A stretch of DNA of 64,000 nucleotides from Chitinophaga sp. (lineage in GTDB: Bacteria > Bacteroidota > Bacteroidia > Chitinophagales > Chitinophagaceae). The first letter of the stretch is position 1. Each line of letters starts with the position of its first letter. The position numbers and the translations under genes are program-made. Location: contig NZ_JAFAIX010000012.1 of assembly GCF_019236475.1 (NCBI RefSeq), positions 496,001 through 560,000 of the forward strand. Direction: 5' to 3'. The notes beneath the pieces were generated by a model. The model saw nothing but the letters and a program-made list of their open reading frames with translations. It searched no databases and had not been told where the DNA came from. Positions 32,520 to 41,100 of the stretch are shown here, piece after piece.

Positions 32520-33179
32520 CTATTTTAAGAAGTGAACGTAAACAGGTATAAATGCAAAGCCAGCACAGATTCCAACACTATAGACCCAACCTAGTATTCT
32601 TATCCATCGGACATATTTTGGATGATAAAGTCCTAATGTTCTGGCAGCACTGAAGAACCCATGGATTAGATGATAACAGAGTGCTATCATACAAATCACA
32701 TATATCACCACGTACCACAATTCGCTGTAAACCGTTATCACCAACGTATATAAATCTTTATGCCCATGCTCATCCAGTGGCAGTTCTCCAAATTTGTATA
32801 CATACCAGAAATCCCTGAAATGAATGACTAGAAAGATAAAAATGATGGTACCCAGTACTCCCATATTGCGGGTGTACCATTTGCTCAGATTACCTCTTTT
32901 ATCGTAATGATATTTTACATTCCTGGTACGTGTGTTCATCACCGTTATAATGATCGCATAAACAACATGTGCGATGATACTTGCATACAGTATGTAAGCG
33001 ATTATTTTAATGATAATATTCCCTGAAAGCAACTGGGAATAAGCATTGAACTGTTCTTTGGATGCAGGCCCAGGGATGAGCAGTTGCAGGTTTCCCAACA
33101 GATGAATGATCAAGAAGAAACAAAGAAACAAACCCGTTAATGCCATCCAGATCTTTCTGGTTAGTGTAGATTGCGTCAT
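32520..33179 (-). CDS. sdhC: Succinate dehydrogenase cytochrome b558 subunit
   Basis: A 219-aa membrane anchor with five predicted helices. Histidines suited to coordinate two hemes occur in LFLIIHLLGNLQ, SIIAHVVYAII, FLVIHFRDFWYVY and LCYHLIHGFFSAART. It binds quinone and passes electrons between SdhB and the menaquinone pool. First gene of the sdhCAB operon, spaced 6 nt from sdhA. No clear TAnnTTTG box lies directly upstream; the nearest candidate is weak. The S46 peptidase terminator lies 84 nt upstream. Confidence 0.92.
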   Translation of the reverse strand: MTQSTLTRKIWMALTGLFLCFFLIIHLLGNLQLLIPGPASKEQFNAYSQLLSGNIIIKIIAYILYASIIAHVVYAIIITVMNTRTRNVKYHYDKRGNLSKWYTRNMGVLGTIIFIFLVIHFRDFWYVYKFGELPLDEHGHKDLYTLVITVYSELWYVVIYVICMIALCYHLIHGFFSAARTLGLYHPKYVRWIRILGWVYSVGICAGFAFIPVYVHFLK

Positions 33180-33262
33180 ACAGTAATATTTATGATACTG
33201 GTGTTACGAGTGAAACAGCGAAATACCGATTATGTTCACCTGTGCAATCCAAAATATTGGCA

Positions 33263-33297
33263 TAAAAAAACCCGTTCCGTATGTAACGGAACGGGTT
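33263..33297 (-). terminator. Intrinsic terminator of the S46 peptidase gene
   Basis: AACCCGTTCCGT/ACGGAACGGGTT 12-bp stem (33269-33280 / 33286-33297) with 5-nt loop. The A-run at 33264-33270 gives a minus-strand T-run. It lies 23 nt past the stop at 33321. Confidence 0.88.
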
Positions 33298-33320
33298 CTC
33301 ACTGCTAGAGCAGTGTAATA

Positions 33321-35483
33321 TTATTTAACGAGTTTCAGCTCGTTGATGATGTTTTTAGCACCACCCAGTTTTTCGATGCACCACAGTACATAGCGTACAT
33401 CCACGCAGATAGTACGGTTGTAGTTGGAATCGAACTGGATTTTGTGGCTCAGCGCTTCGTAGTTACCATCGAAGGCCAGACCAATCAGCTCACCGTTAGC
33501 ATTGATAACAGGGGAACCGGAGTTACCGCCAGTGATATCGTTGGTAGTGATGAAGCAAACCACGACATCATTGTGTTTAGGATCTTTATACTGACCGAAA
33601 TCTTTTTTGTTATACAGATCTTGGTAGTTCGCAGGCAAATCAAATTCATAATCACCAGGAACATATTTTTCCAGCACACCTTTCATGGTAGTCACGTAAT
33701 CGTAGTTTACAGCATCACGTGGAGCGTAAGGTTTCACTTGGCCATAAGAAACGCGCATAGTGAAGTTCGCATCAGGATATCTGTTAGCATTGGGTTGCAT
33801 TTGCATTACACCTTTCAGGTATTCGCGACCTAAGTCGTTGTTTTTCACAACGAATTGGTTGTACAGTGGCAGGTATTTACCCGTGTAGTTTTTCACGAAA
33901 GTGCTAGCATAAGCAAAAGCAGGATCTGCTTGGAGGGTAGTTGCATCCGGATTTTTCACGAAAGCAGCCCATTTAGCATCATTGAAGATCATGGTGTTAG
34001 CCATGAGATTAGCAGCCCATTTGCGATAGGTAGCATCTTCATTCAGTGGGCCGTATTTAGACTGCAGATCTTCGTAGAAACCAATAGGTTGTTGGTCTTT
34101 CGAAATATCTGTGTAGAACATATGGCAAGTAGCGGCGAGGATTTTCTCATCGCTAGGTTTATTTTCACTTTCCAGGAAGTTTTTGCGTGCCGCAACAGCA
34201 GCATCCACCGCTTTCTGAACCGCATCTTTAGGCATATTCGCCGTTACCAGTGCTCTTTCCACCGCCATCAGTGATGCAGCGAAGGCAGCAACAGGAGAAC
34301 CGAGGATACCTTCGTTCAGGTAAACGCGACCTTTTGCATAAGGAGACCATGCTTTATAGTTAGCAGCATAATCATTAAAGATGTTGGCGAATTCTGGTTT
34401 ATCCTGTGCCCATTTAGCGAAAGCAGCTTCCTGTTTTCTTTTAGCATCCAGCACATGATATTTTTCCAGTTGTTTAGTTTCGCCGTCGAAGAATTTCCAA
34501 TAGTTAGCGATACCTGCGTAAGAAGAAGCCAACTGGAGTTTAACAGCAGGATCTTTCTTCATTTGTTCGAACATCGCTTTCAGGCGAATATCGCGCAGAT
34601 TAACCAGGGAAGGATTTTCAACTGTATTTTTCAGTTCAATGCCATAAGAGGTTTCATAGCGGTTGGTACCACCAGGATAACCGAAGATCATAGCGTAGTC
34701 ATTTTCCTTGATACCTTTGATAGATACAGGGAGGAAATGCTTAGGTTTTAAAGGCACATTCTCTGCAGAGTAAGGAGCTGGTTTACCATTTTTATCCGCA
34801 TATACACGGAAGATGGAGAAGTCGCCGGTATGACGTGGCCATTCCCAGTTGTCCGTATCTCCACCAAATTTACCTACGCTTTCAGGAGGGGTACCTACGA
34901 GGCGAATATCTTTATAGCGCTCGTAAACGAAGAGCAGGTATTGATTGCCTTTGAACATAGGCACTACTTTCGCTTCGTAACCGGTTCCTTCCACCGCTTT
35001 AGCTGCGATCTGGCCGAAGGTTTCCTGTTCTTTCTGCACTCTTTCCACGCCGGAGAGGCCTTTCAGGGCATCTTCCACTTGTTTGGTCACATCATCTACC
35101 TTAACTAGGAATTGTACGGACAGTTTTGGGGAAGAGATTTCCTGTTGTTTGTTTTGTGCATAGAAACCATTTTTCAGGTAGTTATGCTCTACGGTGCTGG
35201 CAGTAGCGATAGCATCATATCCACAGTGGTGATTTGTGAAGATCAGACCTTCATTGCTGACAATTTCACCAGTACAGCCGCCACCGAAAATGACGATCGC
35301 ATCTTTTACGGATGCTTTGTTAATGCTGTACAACTGCTCTTTCGTCAGTTTGAGGCCTCTTTTCACCATGTCGTTATACGTTTGCTGCCCCAGCAAATAG
35401 GGGAGCCACATGCCCTCATCCGCTTTGGCCCATTTAATACTGATGGCCATCAGGAGGAGCAAAACCACTAGATGTTTTCTCAT
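33321..35483 (-). CDS. S46 family dipeptidyl-peptidase (DPP7-type)
   Basis: A 720-aa secreted serine peptidase. ATG 35483 begins a signal peptide (MRKHLVVLLLLMAISIKWAKA); an earlier start adds 56 non-signal residues. The catalytic His is in NEGLIFTNHHCGYDA, the Asp in the DTDNWEWPRHTGDF region and the Ser in TGGNSGSPVIN. In S46 enzymes the residue 18 positions after that Ser decides specificity: Gly gives DPP7-like hydrophobic preference, Arg gives DPP11-like Asp/Glu preference. Here it is Gly (LAFDGNYEA). It removes N-terminal dipeptides in the periplasm to feed on peptides. Its terminator is at 33263. Confidence 0.93.
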   Translation of the reverse strand: MRKHLVVLLLLMAISIKWAKADEGMWLPYLLGQQTYNDMVKRGLKLTKEQLYSINKASVKDAIVIFGGGCTGEIVSNEGLIFTNHHCGYDAIATASTVEHNYLKNGFYAQNKQQEISSPKLSVQFLVKVDDVTKQVEDALKGLSGVERVQKEQETFGQIAAKAVEGTGYEAKVVPMFKGNQYLLFVYERYKDIRLVGTPPESVGKFGGDTDNWEWPRHTGDFSIFRVYADKNGKPAPYSAENVPLKPKHFLPVSIKGIKENDYAMIFGYPGGTNRYETSYGIELKNTVENPSLVNLRDIRLKAMFEQMKKDPAVKLQLASSYAGIANYWKFFDGETKQLEKYHVLDAKRKQEAAFAKWAQDKPEFANIFNDYAANYKAWSPYAKGRVYLNEGILGSPVAAFAASLMAVERALVTANMPKDAVQKAVDAAVAARKNFLESENKPSDEKILAATCHMFYTDISKDQQPIGFYEDLQSKYGPLNEDATYRKWAANLMANTMIFNDAKWAAFVKNPDATTLQADPAFAYASTFVKNYTGKYLPLYNQFVVKNNDLGREYLKGVMQMQPNANRYPDANFTMRVSYGQVKPYAPRDAVNYDYVTTMKGVLEKYVPGDYEFDLPANYQDLYNKKDFGQYKDPKHNDVVVCFITTNDITGGNSGSPVINANGELIGLAFDGNYEALSHKIQFDSNYNRTICVDVRYVLWCIEKLGGAKNIINELKLVK

Positions 35484-35512
35484 AGTTTTTGCAGATTTAT
35501 TTTTAAGGACCT

Positions 35513-35520
35513 CAAACCTA
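35513..35520 (-). promoter_or_regulatory. -7 promoter element (TAGGTTTG) for S46 peptidase
   Basis: Exact TAnnTTTG on the minus strand, 29 nt upstream of ATG 35483. It supports the shorter start. Confidence 0.55.
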
Positions 35521-35711
35521 GGACTTTTTTTGCTAACAGTGAATTTGAAGTGGTACGGAAGGCTGTTTTCAGTCCTCATTTGGTAATTTAAACTATGTAT
35601 AATGGAAAGCGTTTGAAAAACTGGAATATGTTTTGATAATGGGAGCTTCAAATGGCCATGCCAGTTTTTTTAAACCCTGTTTCTCAGGATAAAATTAAAA
35701 ACCTGTAGTAT

Positions 35712-36149
35712 ATGAAAAATTTGATCTTCGTATTAGGAATGGCAGCGATGACGGCATGTCAATCGGCCCCGGAAACCAAGAATTCTGGAGATTCCATCAA
35801 ATCCAATCTTCAGGAAGCTGGACAGCATTTGAAATCAGCCGCCAGTAATGCTGGAGATTATCTGCAGCAGCAGAAAGACCAGACGGTAGATACATTAAAT
35901 GCAAAGATTGCCCAGATCAATAAAGCAACAGAAGAATTAAAGAAGAAAGGCGATAAGAAAAGTAAGGAAGCCAGTCGCAAACTGGAAGATTTGAAATTAC
36001 AGATGCAACAAGAAATAGCAGAAGTGAAGGCTGCATCCGCAGACAAATGGGATAGTACCAAAAAGGCTGCAGATGACGTAGCGAAGAAATCAGAAAAAAT
36101 GTGGGATGATTTCAAACGGGATTTCAAAGACCTGTTTAAGAAGGACTAG
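35712..36149 (+). CDS. Small helical lipoprotein
   Basis: A 145-aa protein with lipobox TAC (Cys16). The mature part is almost entirely charged amphipathic helix, rich in Lys, Ala, Gln, Asp and Glu, with Ser/Gly-rich spacers early on. Heptad-like segments such as KIAQINKATEELKKK, SRKLEDLKLQMQQEIAEVK and KKSEKMWDDFKRDFKDLFKKD suggest a coiled coil or an apolipoprotein-like amphipathic helix. No enzyme motif is seen. It is divergent from the S46 gene and precedes rnhB. Probably an envelope stabilising lipoprotein; function unknown. Confidence 0.7.
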   Translation: MKNLIFVLGMAAMTACQSAPETKNSGDSIKSNLQEAGQHLKSAASNAGDYLQQQKDQTVDTLNAKIAQINKATEELKKKGDKKSKEASRKLEDLKLQMQQEIAEVKAASADKWDSTKKAADDVAKKSEKMWDDFKRDFKDLFKKD

Positions 36150-36209
36150 GAGCAAGCTTGTTCCTTGTTGATTATTCATGTAATTTTACCCTGATTAACA
36201 GACTGAACT

Positions 36210-36833
36210 TTGCTACGAACTAGATATCAGGATATATTATTGGAAGCCGGCTGTGATGAGGTCGGACGTGGATGCCTGGCGGGCCCGGTGTTCGCGGCAG
36301 CAGTGATTTTGCCAGCAAAATTCAAGCATCCGCTTTTGAATGATTCCAAGCAGATGAAAGCCTCCGATAGGGATAAGCTACGGAAGGTGATTGAGAAAAA
36401 AGCAATTTGCTTTGCAGTTGCTAGTGTGGATAATGAGGAGATAGACAGAATTAATATCCTGCAAGCTTCCTTTAAGGCCATGCATCTGGCTTTGGAGCAA
36501 TTAAGCCAGCAACCGGAATATATCCTGGTAGACGGAAACCGGTTTAATCCGTACAAAAATGTTCCGCATTCCTGTATTGTACAGGGCGACGGACTTTACG
36601 CCTCTATTGCAGCGGCATCTGTACTGGCAAAAACCTACCGTGATGAATATATGCAACAATTGCATGCTGCTTATCCTCAATACGGCTGGAATACCAATGT
36701 GGGTTATGGTACAAAGGTTCACCGTGATGCCATTAAAGCATTTGGTGAAACGCCTTACCATCGTAAATCCTTCCGTCTGTTGCCCGATGATCAGTTGGAG
36801 TTGGAATTGGATTTCGAGGGAAGTATAGAGTAG
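36210..36833 (+). CDS. rnhB: Ribonuclease HII
   Basis: A 207-aa enzyme. The first catalytic carboxylates lie in EAGCDEVGRGCLAGPV, with LPAKFKHPLLNDSKQMKASDR, ILVDGNRFNP and AAASVLAKTYRDEYM completing the set. It removes RNA and single ribonucleotides from DNA. The start is TTG 36210: an in-frame TGA lies 3 nt upstream and no ATG or GTG start precedes the catalytic motif, so the reading is forced. The TTG overlaps a near -7 sequence (GAACTTTG). It precedes rpoN. Confidence 0.93.
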   Translation: MLRTRYQDILLEAGCDEVGRGCLAGPVFAAAVILPAKFKHPLLNDSKQMKASDRDKLRKVIEKKAICFAVASVDNEEIDRINILQASFKAMHLALEQLSQQPEYILVDGNRFNPYKNVPHSCIVQGDGLYASIAAASVLAKTYRDEYMQQLHAAYPQYGWNTNVGYGTKVHRDAIKAFGETPYHRKSFRLLPDDQLELELDFEGSIE

Positions 36834-36889
36834 GCCAATTTTATAATTTATATAATTACCAATCACTTAAAAACTGATTGGGCTGAGAT

Positions 36890-38374
36890 ATGTTAAAACA
36901 GACACAACAACAAAAGTTATTACAGAAGCTATCACCACAGCAGATTCAGTTAATGAAGCTGCTGCAGGTACCTACTGTCAATCTGGAGGAAAGAATCAAG
37001 GAAGAACTGGAAGAAAACCCCGCCCTGGAATATGGTGAAGAAGCCCATGAAGATGAATTCAATGAACAGGACGAGTTTGAAGGAGGAGATGAAGATGAAT
37101 TTGAACCGGATGGCAGTGAATCTGAATATGATAACATCGATATCTCAGAATATGTAAGTGATGGAGATGATGAGGTGGCGGATTATAAATTGCGAGATGA
37201 TAATTACCCAGACCCGGATGAAAGCAATAAAACCATCCCGGTTCGTGTAGAAACGTCTTTCCATGAGCATTTGCTCAGTCAACTCGGTATGTTGGAGTTG
37301 GATGAGCGTCAGAATGCCATCGCAGAACAAATCATTGGTAGTATTGATGACGACGGATATTTGCGTCGGGAAGTGAGTGCCATCGTAGATGACCTTTCCT
37401 TCTCCCAAAATGTCTCTACCGATGAAATAGAAATCAAAGAACTCATCAAGAAAATACAGGAATTTGATCCGCCAGGAGTATGTTGCGGCGATTTGAAAGA
37501 ATGTTTGCTGTTACAGTTAAAGCGTAAATCGCAGGATGATCTGGGTGTACGTACCGCTTATCAGATCCTGGAAAATTACTTCGACGAGTTTACCAAGAAA
37601 CACTACGAGAAAATACAAAAGGCGCTTAGCTTGTCTGATGAGGCGCTGAAGGAGTCTATCAATCAGATTATTCGGTTGAATCCTAAGCCAGGAGGCAATT
37701 ACGCCACCTTGAACAAGGCAGAAAGCTATGTGTTGCCCGACTTTTTCATCCTGAACAATAGTGGCAAGTTAGAATTGACGCTTAACTCCCGTAATGCACC
37801 GGATCTTCGTATATCCGGTGGATATAGAGAGATGTTGAAAGAATATGATCGGGGAGATAAGAAAGATAAGCGTCAGAAAGAAGCCGTATTGTTTATCAAA
37901 CAGAAAATTGATGCTGCCAAATGGTTTATTGACGCCATCAAGCAACGGCAGCATACTTTGTTATCCACTATGGAGTCCATCATGGATTACCAGCGGGAGT
38001 TTTTCCTTACCGGCGATGAAACTACGATGAAACCTATGATTCTGAAGGACATAGCAGATCGTACTGGGCTGGATATCTCCACGGTGAGTCGCGTGGCTAA
38101 TAGTAAATATGTACAGACCGAATTTGGTACATTCAAACTGAAATTTTTCTTCTCCGAGTCATTGTCTACCGACAGTGGTGAGGAAGTAAGTACGAGAGAG
38201 GTGAAGAAAATTCTTTCAGATTTGATTGAAGCTGAGAATAAACGGAAACCTTTGAGCGACGAGCATTTAACAAAGATGCTACAAGACAAAGGATATAACA
38301 TTGCAAGAAGAACCGTGGCCAAATACAGGGAACAATTGAATATTCCTGTAGCCCGATTAAGAAAAGAATTATAA
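36890..38374 (+). CDS. rpoN: RNA polymerase sigma-54 factor
   Basis: A 494-aa sigma factor. Region I (residues 1-50) is Gln/Leu-rich (LSPQQIQLMKLLQVPT, EELEENPALE) and binds activators. An acidic region II follows (about 50-120, many D/E). The core-binding and DNA-binding regions come next, with a helix-turn-helix near VSRVANSKYVQTEFGTF and the RpoN box ARRTVAKYREQ near the end. It directs transcription from -24/-12 promoters with AAA+ activators. It is followed 4 nt later by a PAP2-like membrane gene, so the two are probably co-transcribed. Confidence 0.96.
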   Translation: MLKQTQQQKLLQKLSPQQIQLMKLLQVPTVNLEERIKEELEENPALEYGEEAHEDEFNEQDEFEGGDEDEFEPDGSESEYDNIDISEYVSDGDDEVADYKLRDDNYPDPDESNKTIPVRVETSFHEHLLSQLGMLELDERQNAIAEQIIGSIDDDGYLRREVSAIVDDLSFSQNVSTDEIEIKELIKKIQEFDPPGVCCGDLKECLLLQLKRKSQDDLGVRTAYQILENYFDEFTKKHYEKIQKALSLSDEALKESINQIIRLNPKPGGNYATLNKAESYVLPDFFILNNSGKLELTLNSRNAPDLRISGGYREMLKEYDRGDKKDKRQKEAVLFIKQKIDAAKWFIDAIKQRQHTLLSTMESIMDYQREFFLTGDETTMKPMILKDIADRTGLDISTVSRVANSKYVQTEFGTFKLKFFFSESLSTDSGEEVSTREVKKILSDLIEAENKRKPLSDEHLTKMLQDKGYNIARRTVAKYREQLNIPVARLRKEL

Positions 38375-38378
38375 GCGC

Positions 38379-39077
38379 ATGATGCAACAAGACGCATTAC
38401 CATACCCTGAGAGTAACCATCAGCCGATGCCGGAATTTCCTAAGAGTACCCGTGTGTTTGCACTGGTAGTATCTTACATTACGCATCCGCTGTTTATCCC
38501 TACGCTGGTGACTTTTCTGGTCTTGCAATCCCTTCCTGAATATTTCACCGCATTTAAGGCAGCGAGTAAACGTTTTGCTTTCGACATGCTGTATTTCAGG
38601 GTAATCCTTATCAGCTTGTTTTTTCCATTGCTGACGGTATTACTGGCCAAAGCCCTGGGATTCATTTCTTCTATTTACCTGAATACGCAGCGCGACAGGA
38701 TCATTCCTTATGTTGCTATTATTATATATTATTTCTGGGCATTTTATGCCTTTATGGAAGAAGGGGCAGCTCCTAAATTTTATACCGCCTTTTTCCTAGG
38801 GATATTCCTAGCGATCTCGATATCTTTTGTCACGAATAGTTTCTGGAAAACCAGTATGCATGCTACTGGTTGGGGTGGAGTGATCGGTTTTTTACTGTCT
38901 TTGATGTGGGGCATGCATATGAACGTAACTGTTCCTTTGGTGATCACCTTTTTTATTGCGGGCTTGGTGGGCACTTGTCGAATGATGCTGAAGGCGCATA
39001 CGCCTGCAGAGATCTACCTTGGTTTTAGCATTGGTATTTTAACGCAGTTGGCATCTTGCTGGATGCTGGTAAAATAA
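38379..39077 (+). CDS. PAP2-like integral membrane protein (motifs degenerate)
   Basis: A 232-aa protein with about six membrane helices. It carries weak traces of the PAP2 phosphatase motifs: NTQRDRIIPY in place of KxxxxxxRP, TSMHATGWGG in place of PSGH and RMMLKAHTPAEIYLGFSIG in place of RxxxxxHxxxDxxxG. The Arg and His of the third motif are kept while Asp is Glu. It may be a lipid phosphatase with altered chemistry or a non-enzymatic homologue. It starts 4 nt after rpoN, which suggests co-transcription, and ends in a hairpin at 39084. Confidence 0.65.
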   Translation: MMQQDALPYPESNHQPMPEFPKSTRVFALVVSYITHPLFIPTLVTFLVLQSLPEYFTAFKAASKRFAFDMLYFRVILISLFFPLLTVLLAKALGFISSIYLNTQRDRIIPYVAIIIYYFWAFYAFMEEGAAPKFYTAFFLGIFLAISISFVTNSFWKTSMHATGWGGVIGFLLSLMWGMHMNVTVPLVITFFIAGLVGTCRMMLKAHTPAEIYLGFSIGILTQLASCWMLVK

Positions 39078-39083
39078 TAATTA

Positions 39084-39119
39084 CAGGGGGTTGGAGGTAC
39101 TAAAAACTCTAATCCCCTG
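39084..39119 (+). terminator. Terminator-like hairpin after the rpoN/PAP2 unit
   Basis: CAGGGGGTTGGAG pairs with CTCTAATCCCCTG over 13 positions (two G-U wobbles) around a 10-nt loop, 7 nt past the stop. The downstream sequence is only moderately T-rich, so termination may be weak. Confidence 0.6.
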
Positions 39120-39169
39120 CTTCTGATTTGCTTTTCAACAACCAGGAACAAGGAAATAGAGTAGAGAAA

Positions 39170-39433
39170 TTAGAATAGCGCAGAAACTTTTTGGGGACTA
39201 ACCTGTACTTGCCGACTCACTATTAACGTTGTCGGTAACGTTGGATGTAAGGCCGCGAGGCAGGCTAACAAACAACTAACAAACAGAAGGGGTTTAACAT
39301 CAACAACTAAACTTGACATTACAAAAATCCAGATTTTTCCCTTCTCATTCAAGCGTATAACTACGCTTTTTAAAAAAGCGGTATTATTCTCATGCTGCAT
39401 ATTGCTTTTAATTATTGTTGATCCTCTGTTCAT
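39170..39433 (-). pseudogene. Possible remnant of a secreted-protein gene start
   Basis: A minus-strand open frame of about 87 codons beginning MNRGSTIIKSN contains a hydrophobic segment (PLLFVSCLLACLAALHPT) followed by a polar beta-like stretch, SRQVQVSPQKVSALF, then a stop. The layout recalls the leader and first strand of SusC/STN-type receptors, cut short. It could equally be chance. Nothing continues the domain after the stop. Confidence 0.2.
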
Positions 39434-39617
39434 TTTCTTCTTTTTTAAACTTTTTTGAGTGGATTTTTTCATTGCGCACATTCAATGCGTAATGATATAT
39501 GATCTTTGTTATGTCGTTGGGACACACCCATTAAAAGCAAGCACGACTTACTATTTTTTTTAGCAACAAAAATAAAATGCTAAAAATTTTAGGAAAATCA
39601 AAAATAAGTTTTAATTT

Positions 39618-39642
39618 AGCAGACCAGATTTGATGATCTGCT
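39618..39642. promoter_or_regulatory. Inverted repeat across the recA promoter
   Basis: AGCAGA (39618-39623) and TCTGCT (39637-39642) flank and overlap the -33 TTTG. A repressor bound there would block the promoter. It does not match a known LexA box, and the regulator is unknown. Confidence 0.3.
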
Positions 39643-39657
39643 TATCATTTAAATTTG
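39629..39657 (+). promoter_or_regulatory. recA promoter (TTTG - 17 nt - TAAATTTG)
   Basis: Exact -7 TAAATTTG at 39650-39657 with a -33-like TTTG at 39629-39632. The recA ATG follows 16 nt after the -7 box. Confidence 0.6.
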
Positions 39658-39673
39658 TAAAAAAGTTACTTAT

Positions 39674-40687
39674 ATGTCTACAGCCAATGCAGAAAAATTG
39701 AAGGCGCTCCGCCTCACAATGGATAAGATTGAGAAAGATTTCGGTAAGGGATCTGTGATGATGATGGGAGAAAAAGCAGAAGCACCAATGGAAGTAATTT
39801 CTTCCGGTTCTTTGGGCTTAGATATCGCACTGGGTATCAGTGGATTTCCTAAAGGAAGGATTATAGAGATTTATGGTCCGGAGTCTTCTGGTAAAACCAC
39901 TGTTGCTATACATACAATTGCGGAAGCACAGAAAAAAGGTGGCATTTGTGCCATTATAGATGCGGAGCATGCTTTTGACAGCAGCTATGCAAGAAGATTA
40001 GGAGTAGATGTAGATGCGCTGTTGATTTCCCAGCCAGACCATGGTGAGCAGGCGTTGGAAATTGCGGATCGTCTGATTCTTTCCGGTGCGGTGGATGTAG
40101 TGGTGATTGACTCTGTTGCTGCGCTGGTTCCAAAAGGGGAGCTGGAAGGTGAAATGGGAGAAAGCAAAATGGGTCTGCAGGCTCGTCTGATGTCACAGGC
40201 GCTGCGTAAACTGACTGCGACTATCGCCAAAACCAACTGCTGCTGCATATTCATTAACCAGTTACGTGAAAAGATAGGTGTTATGTTTGGTAATCCAGAA
40301 ACAACGACCGGTGGTAACGCACTGAAGTTCTATGCTTCTGTACGTCTGGATATCCGCCGTATGAGCCAGATTAAAGATGGTGATGAAGCAATCGGTAACC
40401 GCGTGAAAGTGAAAGTGGTGAAAAACAAGGTAGCTCCTCCATTCCGTCAGGCTGAATTCGATATCATCTACGGTCAGGGTATCTCCAAAACCGGGGAAAT
40501 CATTGACATGGGTGTAGAATACGGTATCGTTCAGAAAAGCGGTAGCTGGTTCAGCTATGATAACAACAAACTCGGCCAGGGTCGTGATGCAGTAAAACAA
40601 TTGCTGCTGGATAATCCTGAACTGTCTGCTGAAATCGAAGGTAAAATCAAAGCTAAATTGGCCGAACAAAAAGCCGCTGAAGCTTAA
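39674..40687 (+). CDS. recA: Recombinase RecA
   Basis: A 337-aa recombinase. Walker A GPESSGKTT is near residue 69, DAEHAFD near 97, Walker B VVVIDSVAALVPK near 143, the DNA-binding L2 region FINQLREKIGVMFGNPETTTGG near 200-220, and a short acidic-poor C-terminus AEQKAAEA ends the chain. It forms filaments on single-stranded DNA for homologous recombination and repair. It has its own promoter. No recX follows; the downstream 880 bp is non-coding. Confidence 0.98.
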   Translation: MSTANAEKLKALRLTMDKIEKDFGKGSVMMMGEKAEAPMEVISSGSLGLDIALGISGFPKGRIIEIYGPESSGKTTVAIHTIAEAQKKGGICAIIDAEHAFDSSYARRLGVDVDALLISQPDHGEQALEIADRLILSGAVDVVVIDSVAALVPKGELEGEMGESKMGLQARLMSQALRKLTATIAKTNCCCIFINQLREKIGVMFGNPETTTGGNALKFYASVRLDIRRMSQIKDGDEAIGNRVKVKVVKNKVAPPFRQAEFDIIYGQGISKTGEIIDMGVEYGIVQKSGSWFSYDNNKLGQGRDAVKQLLLDNPELSAEIEGKIKAKLAEQKAAEA

Positions 40688-40890
40688 TCTTCAGAGAACA
40701 GCAAAAACAAAGAAATCATTCCATTTAATATACAATAACAAAACAACCTGCATTTGCCATTTGCAGAATGGGATGTTATTGTCTGTTGAAAAGAGAAACA
40801 TATTCGATAGATTTTCATCGTTATGCATTGTATAACAATAACAACGTATAACAGCTCATTGTACAGCAGAACAATGAACAGTGAAATCAA

Positions 40891-41046
40891 ATTGTCTGAT
40901 ATACCATCCCTCCCCCATCCTATGACCCCAAAAAGGTATATCAGACAATCTATCTATCGGTAAAGAAATTAAAAGATCGTTTTAGTTTTAGTAAGCATTG
41001 GGTTAGTATGCACATCCCTGCCTTTTCCTGGGCGGGGATTTTTTTT
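40891..41046 (+). ncRNA. Candidate non-coding RNA or structured recA 3' UTR ending at a terminator
   Basis: A perfect 15-bp stem ATTGTCTGATATACC/GGTATATCAGACAAT (40891-40905 / 40935-40949) encloses a 29-nt pyrimidine-rich loop (CCCTCCCCC). A strong intrinsic terminator with T8 follows 65 nt later, with no coding gene between it and the recA stop 327 nt upstream. Either recA has a long structured 3' UTR or a small RNA ends here. No TAnnTTTG box was found immediately upstream, which favours the 3' UTR or a processed RNA. Confidence 0.35.
41014..41046 (+). terminator. Intrinsic terminator, no adjacent coding gene
   Basis: ATCCCTGCC/GGCGGGGAT 9-bp stem (one wobble) with 8-nt loop, followed by T8. 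It ends whatever transcript runs through 40688-41013. Confidence 0.85.
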
Positions 41047-41100
41047 GCGTATAGGCGTGGGCGTTGGATTAGATGTTAGCATTGTAAAGGGGAAATGTTT

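Larger units (their letters stand above)
39078..39673. other. Long intergenic region before recA
   Basis: 596 bp between the PAP2-like gene and recA. It contains a terminator-like hairpin (39084-39119), a small hairpin with T5 (AAGCGTA/TACGCTT, 39351-39371), the recA promoter (39629-39657) and an inverted repeat across it (39618-39642). A minus-strand frame near 39170-39433 has a hydrophobic, signal-like stretch but no convincing homology. The rest is AT-rich with no feature I can support. Confidence 0.6.

Noticed and set aside
29832..33179. Possible fumarate reductase rather than succinate dehydrogenase
   Set aside because: Sequence motifs cannot separate direction of catalysis; sdh names are kept because aerobic heme A synthesis (ctaA) is encoded nearby, but the alternative is noted.
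40891..40949. Miniature inverted-repeat transposon based on 15-bp inverted repeats
   Set aside because: The arms are only 29 nt apart, no target-site duplication is seen and a hairpin in RNA explains it better.
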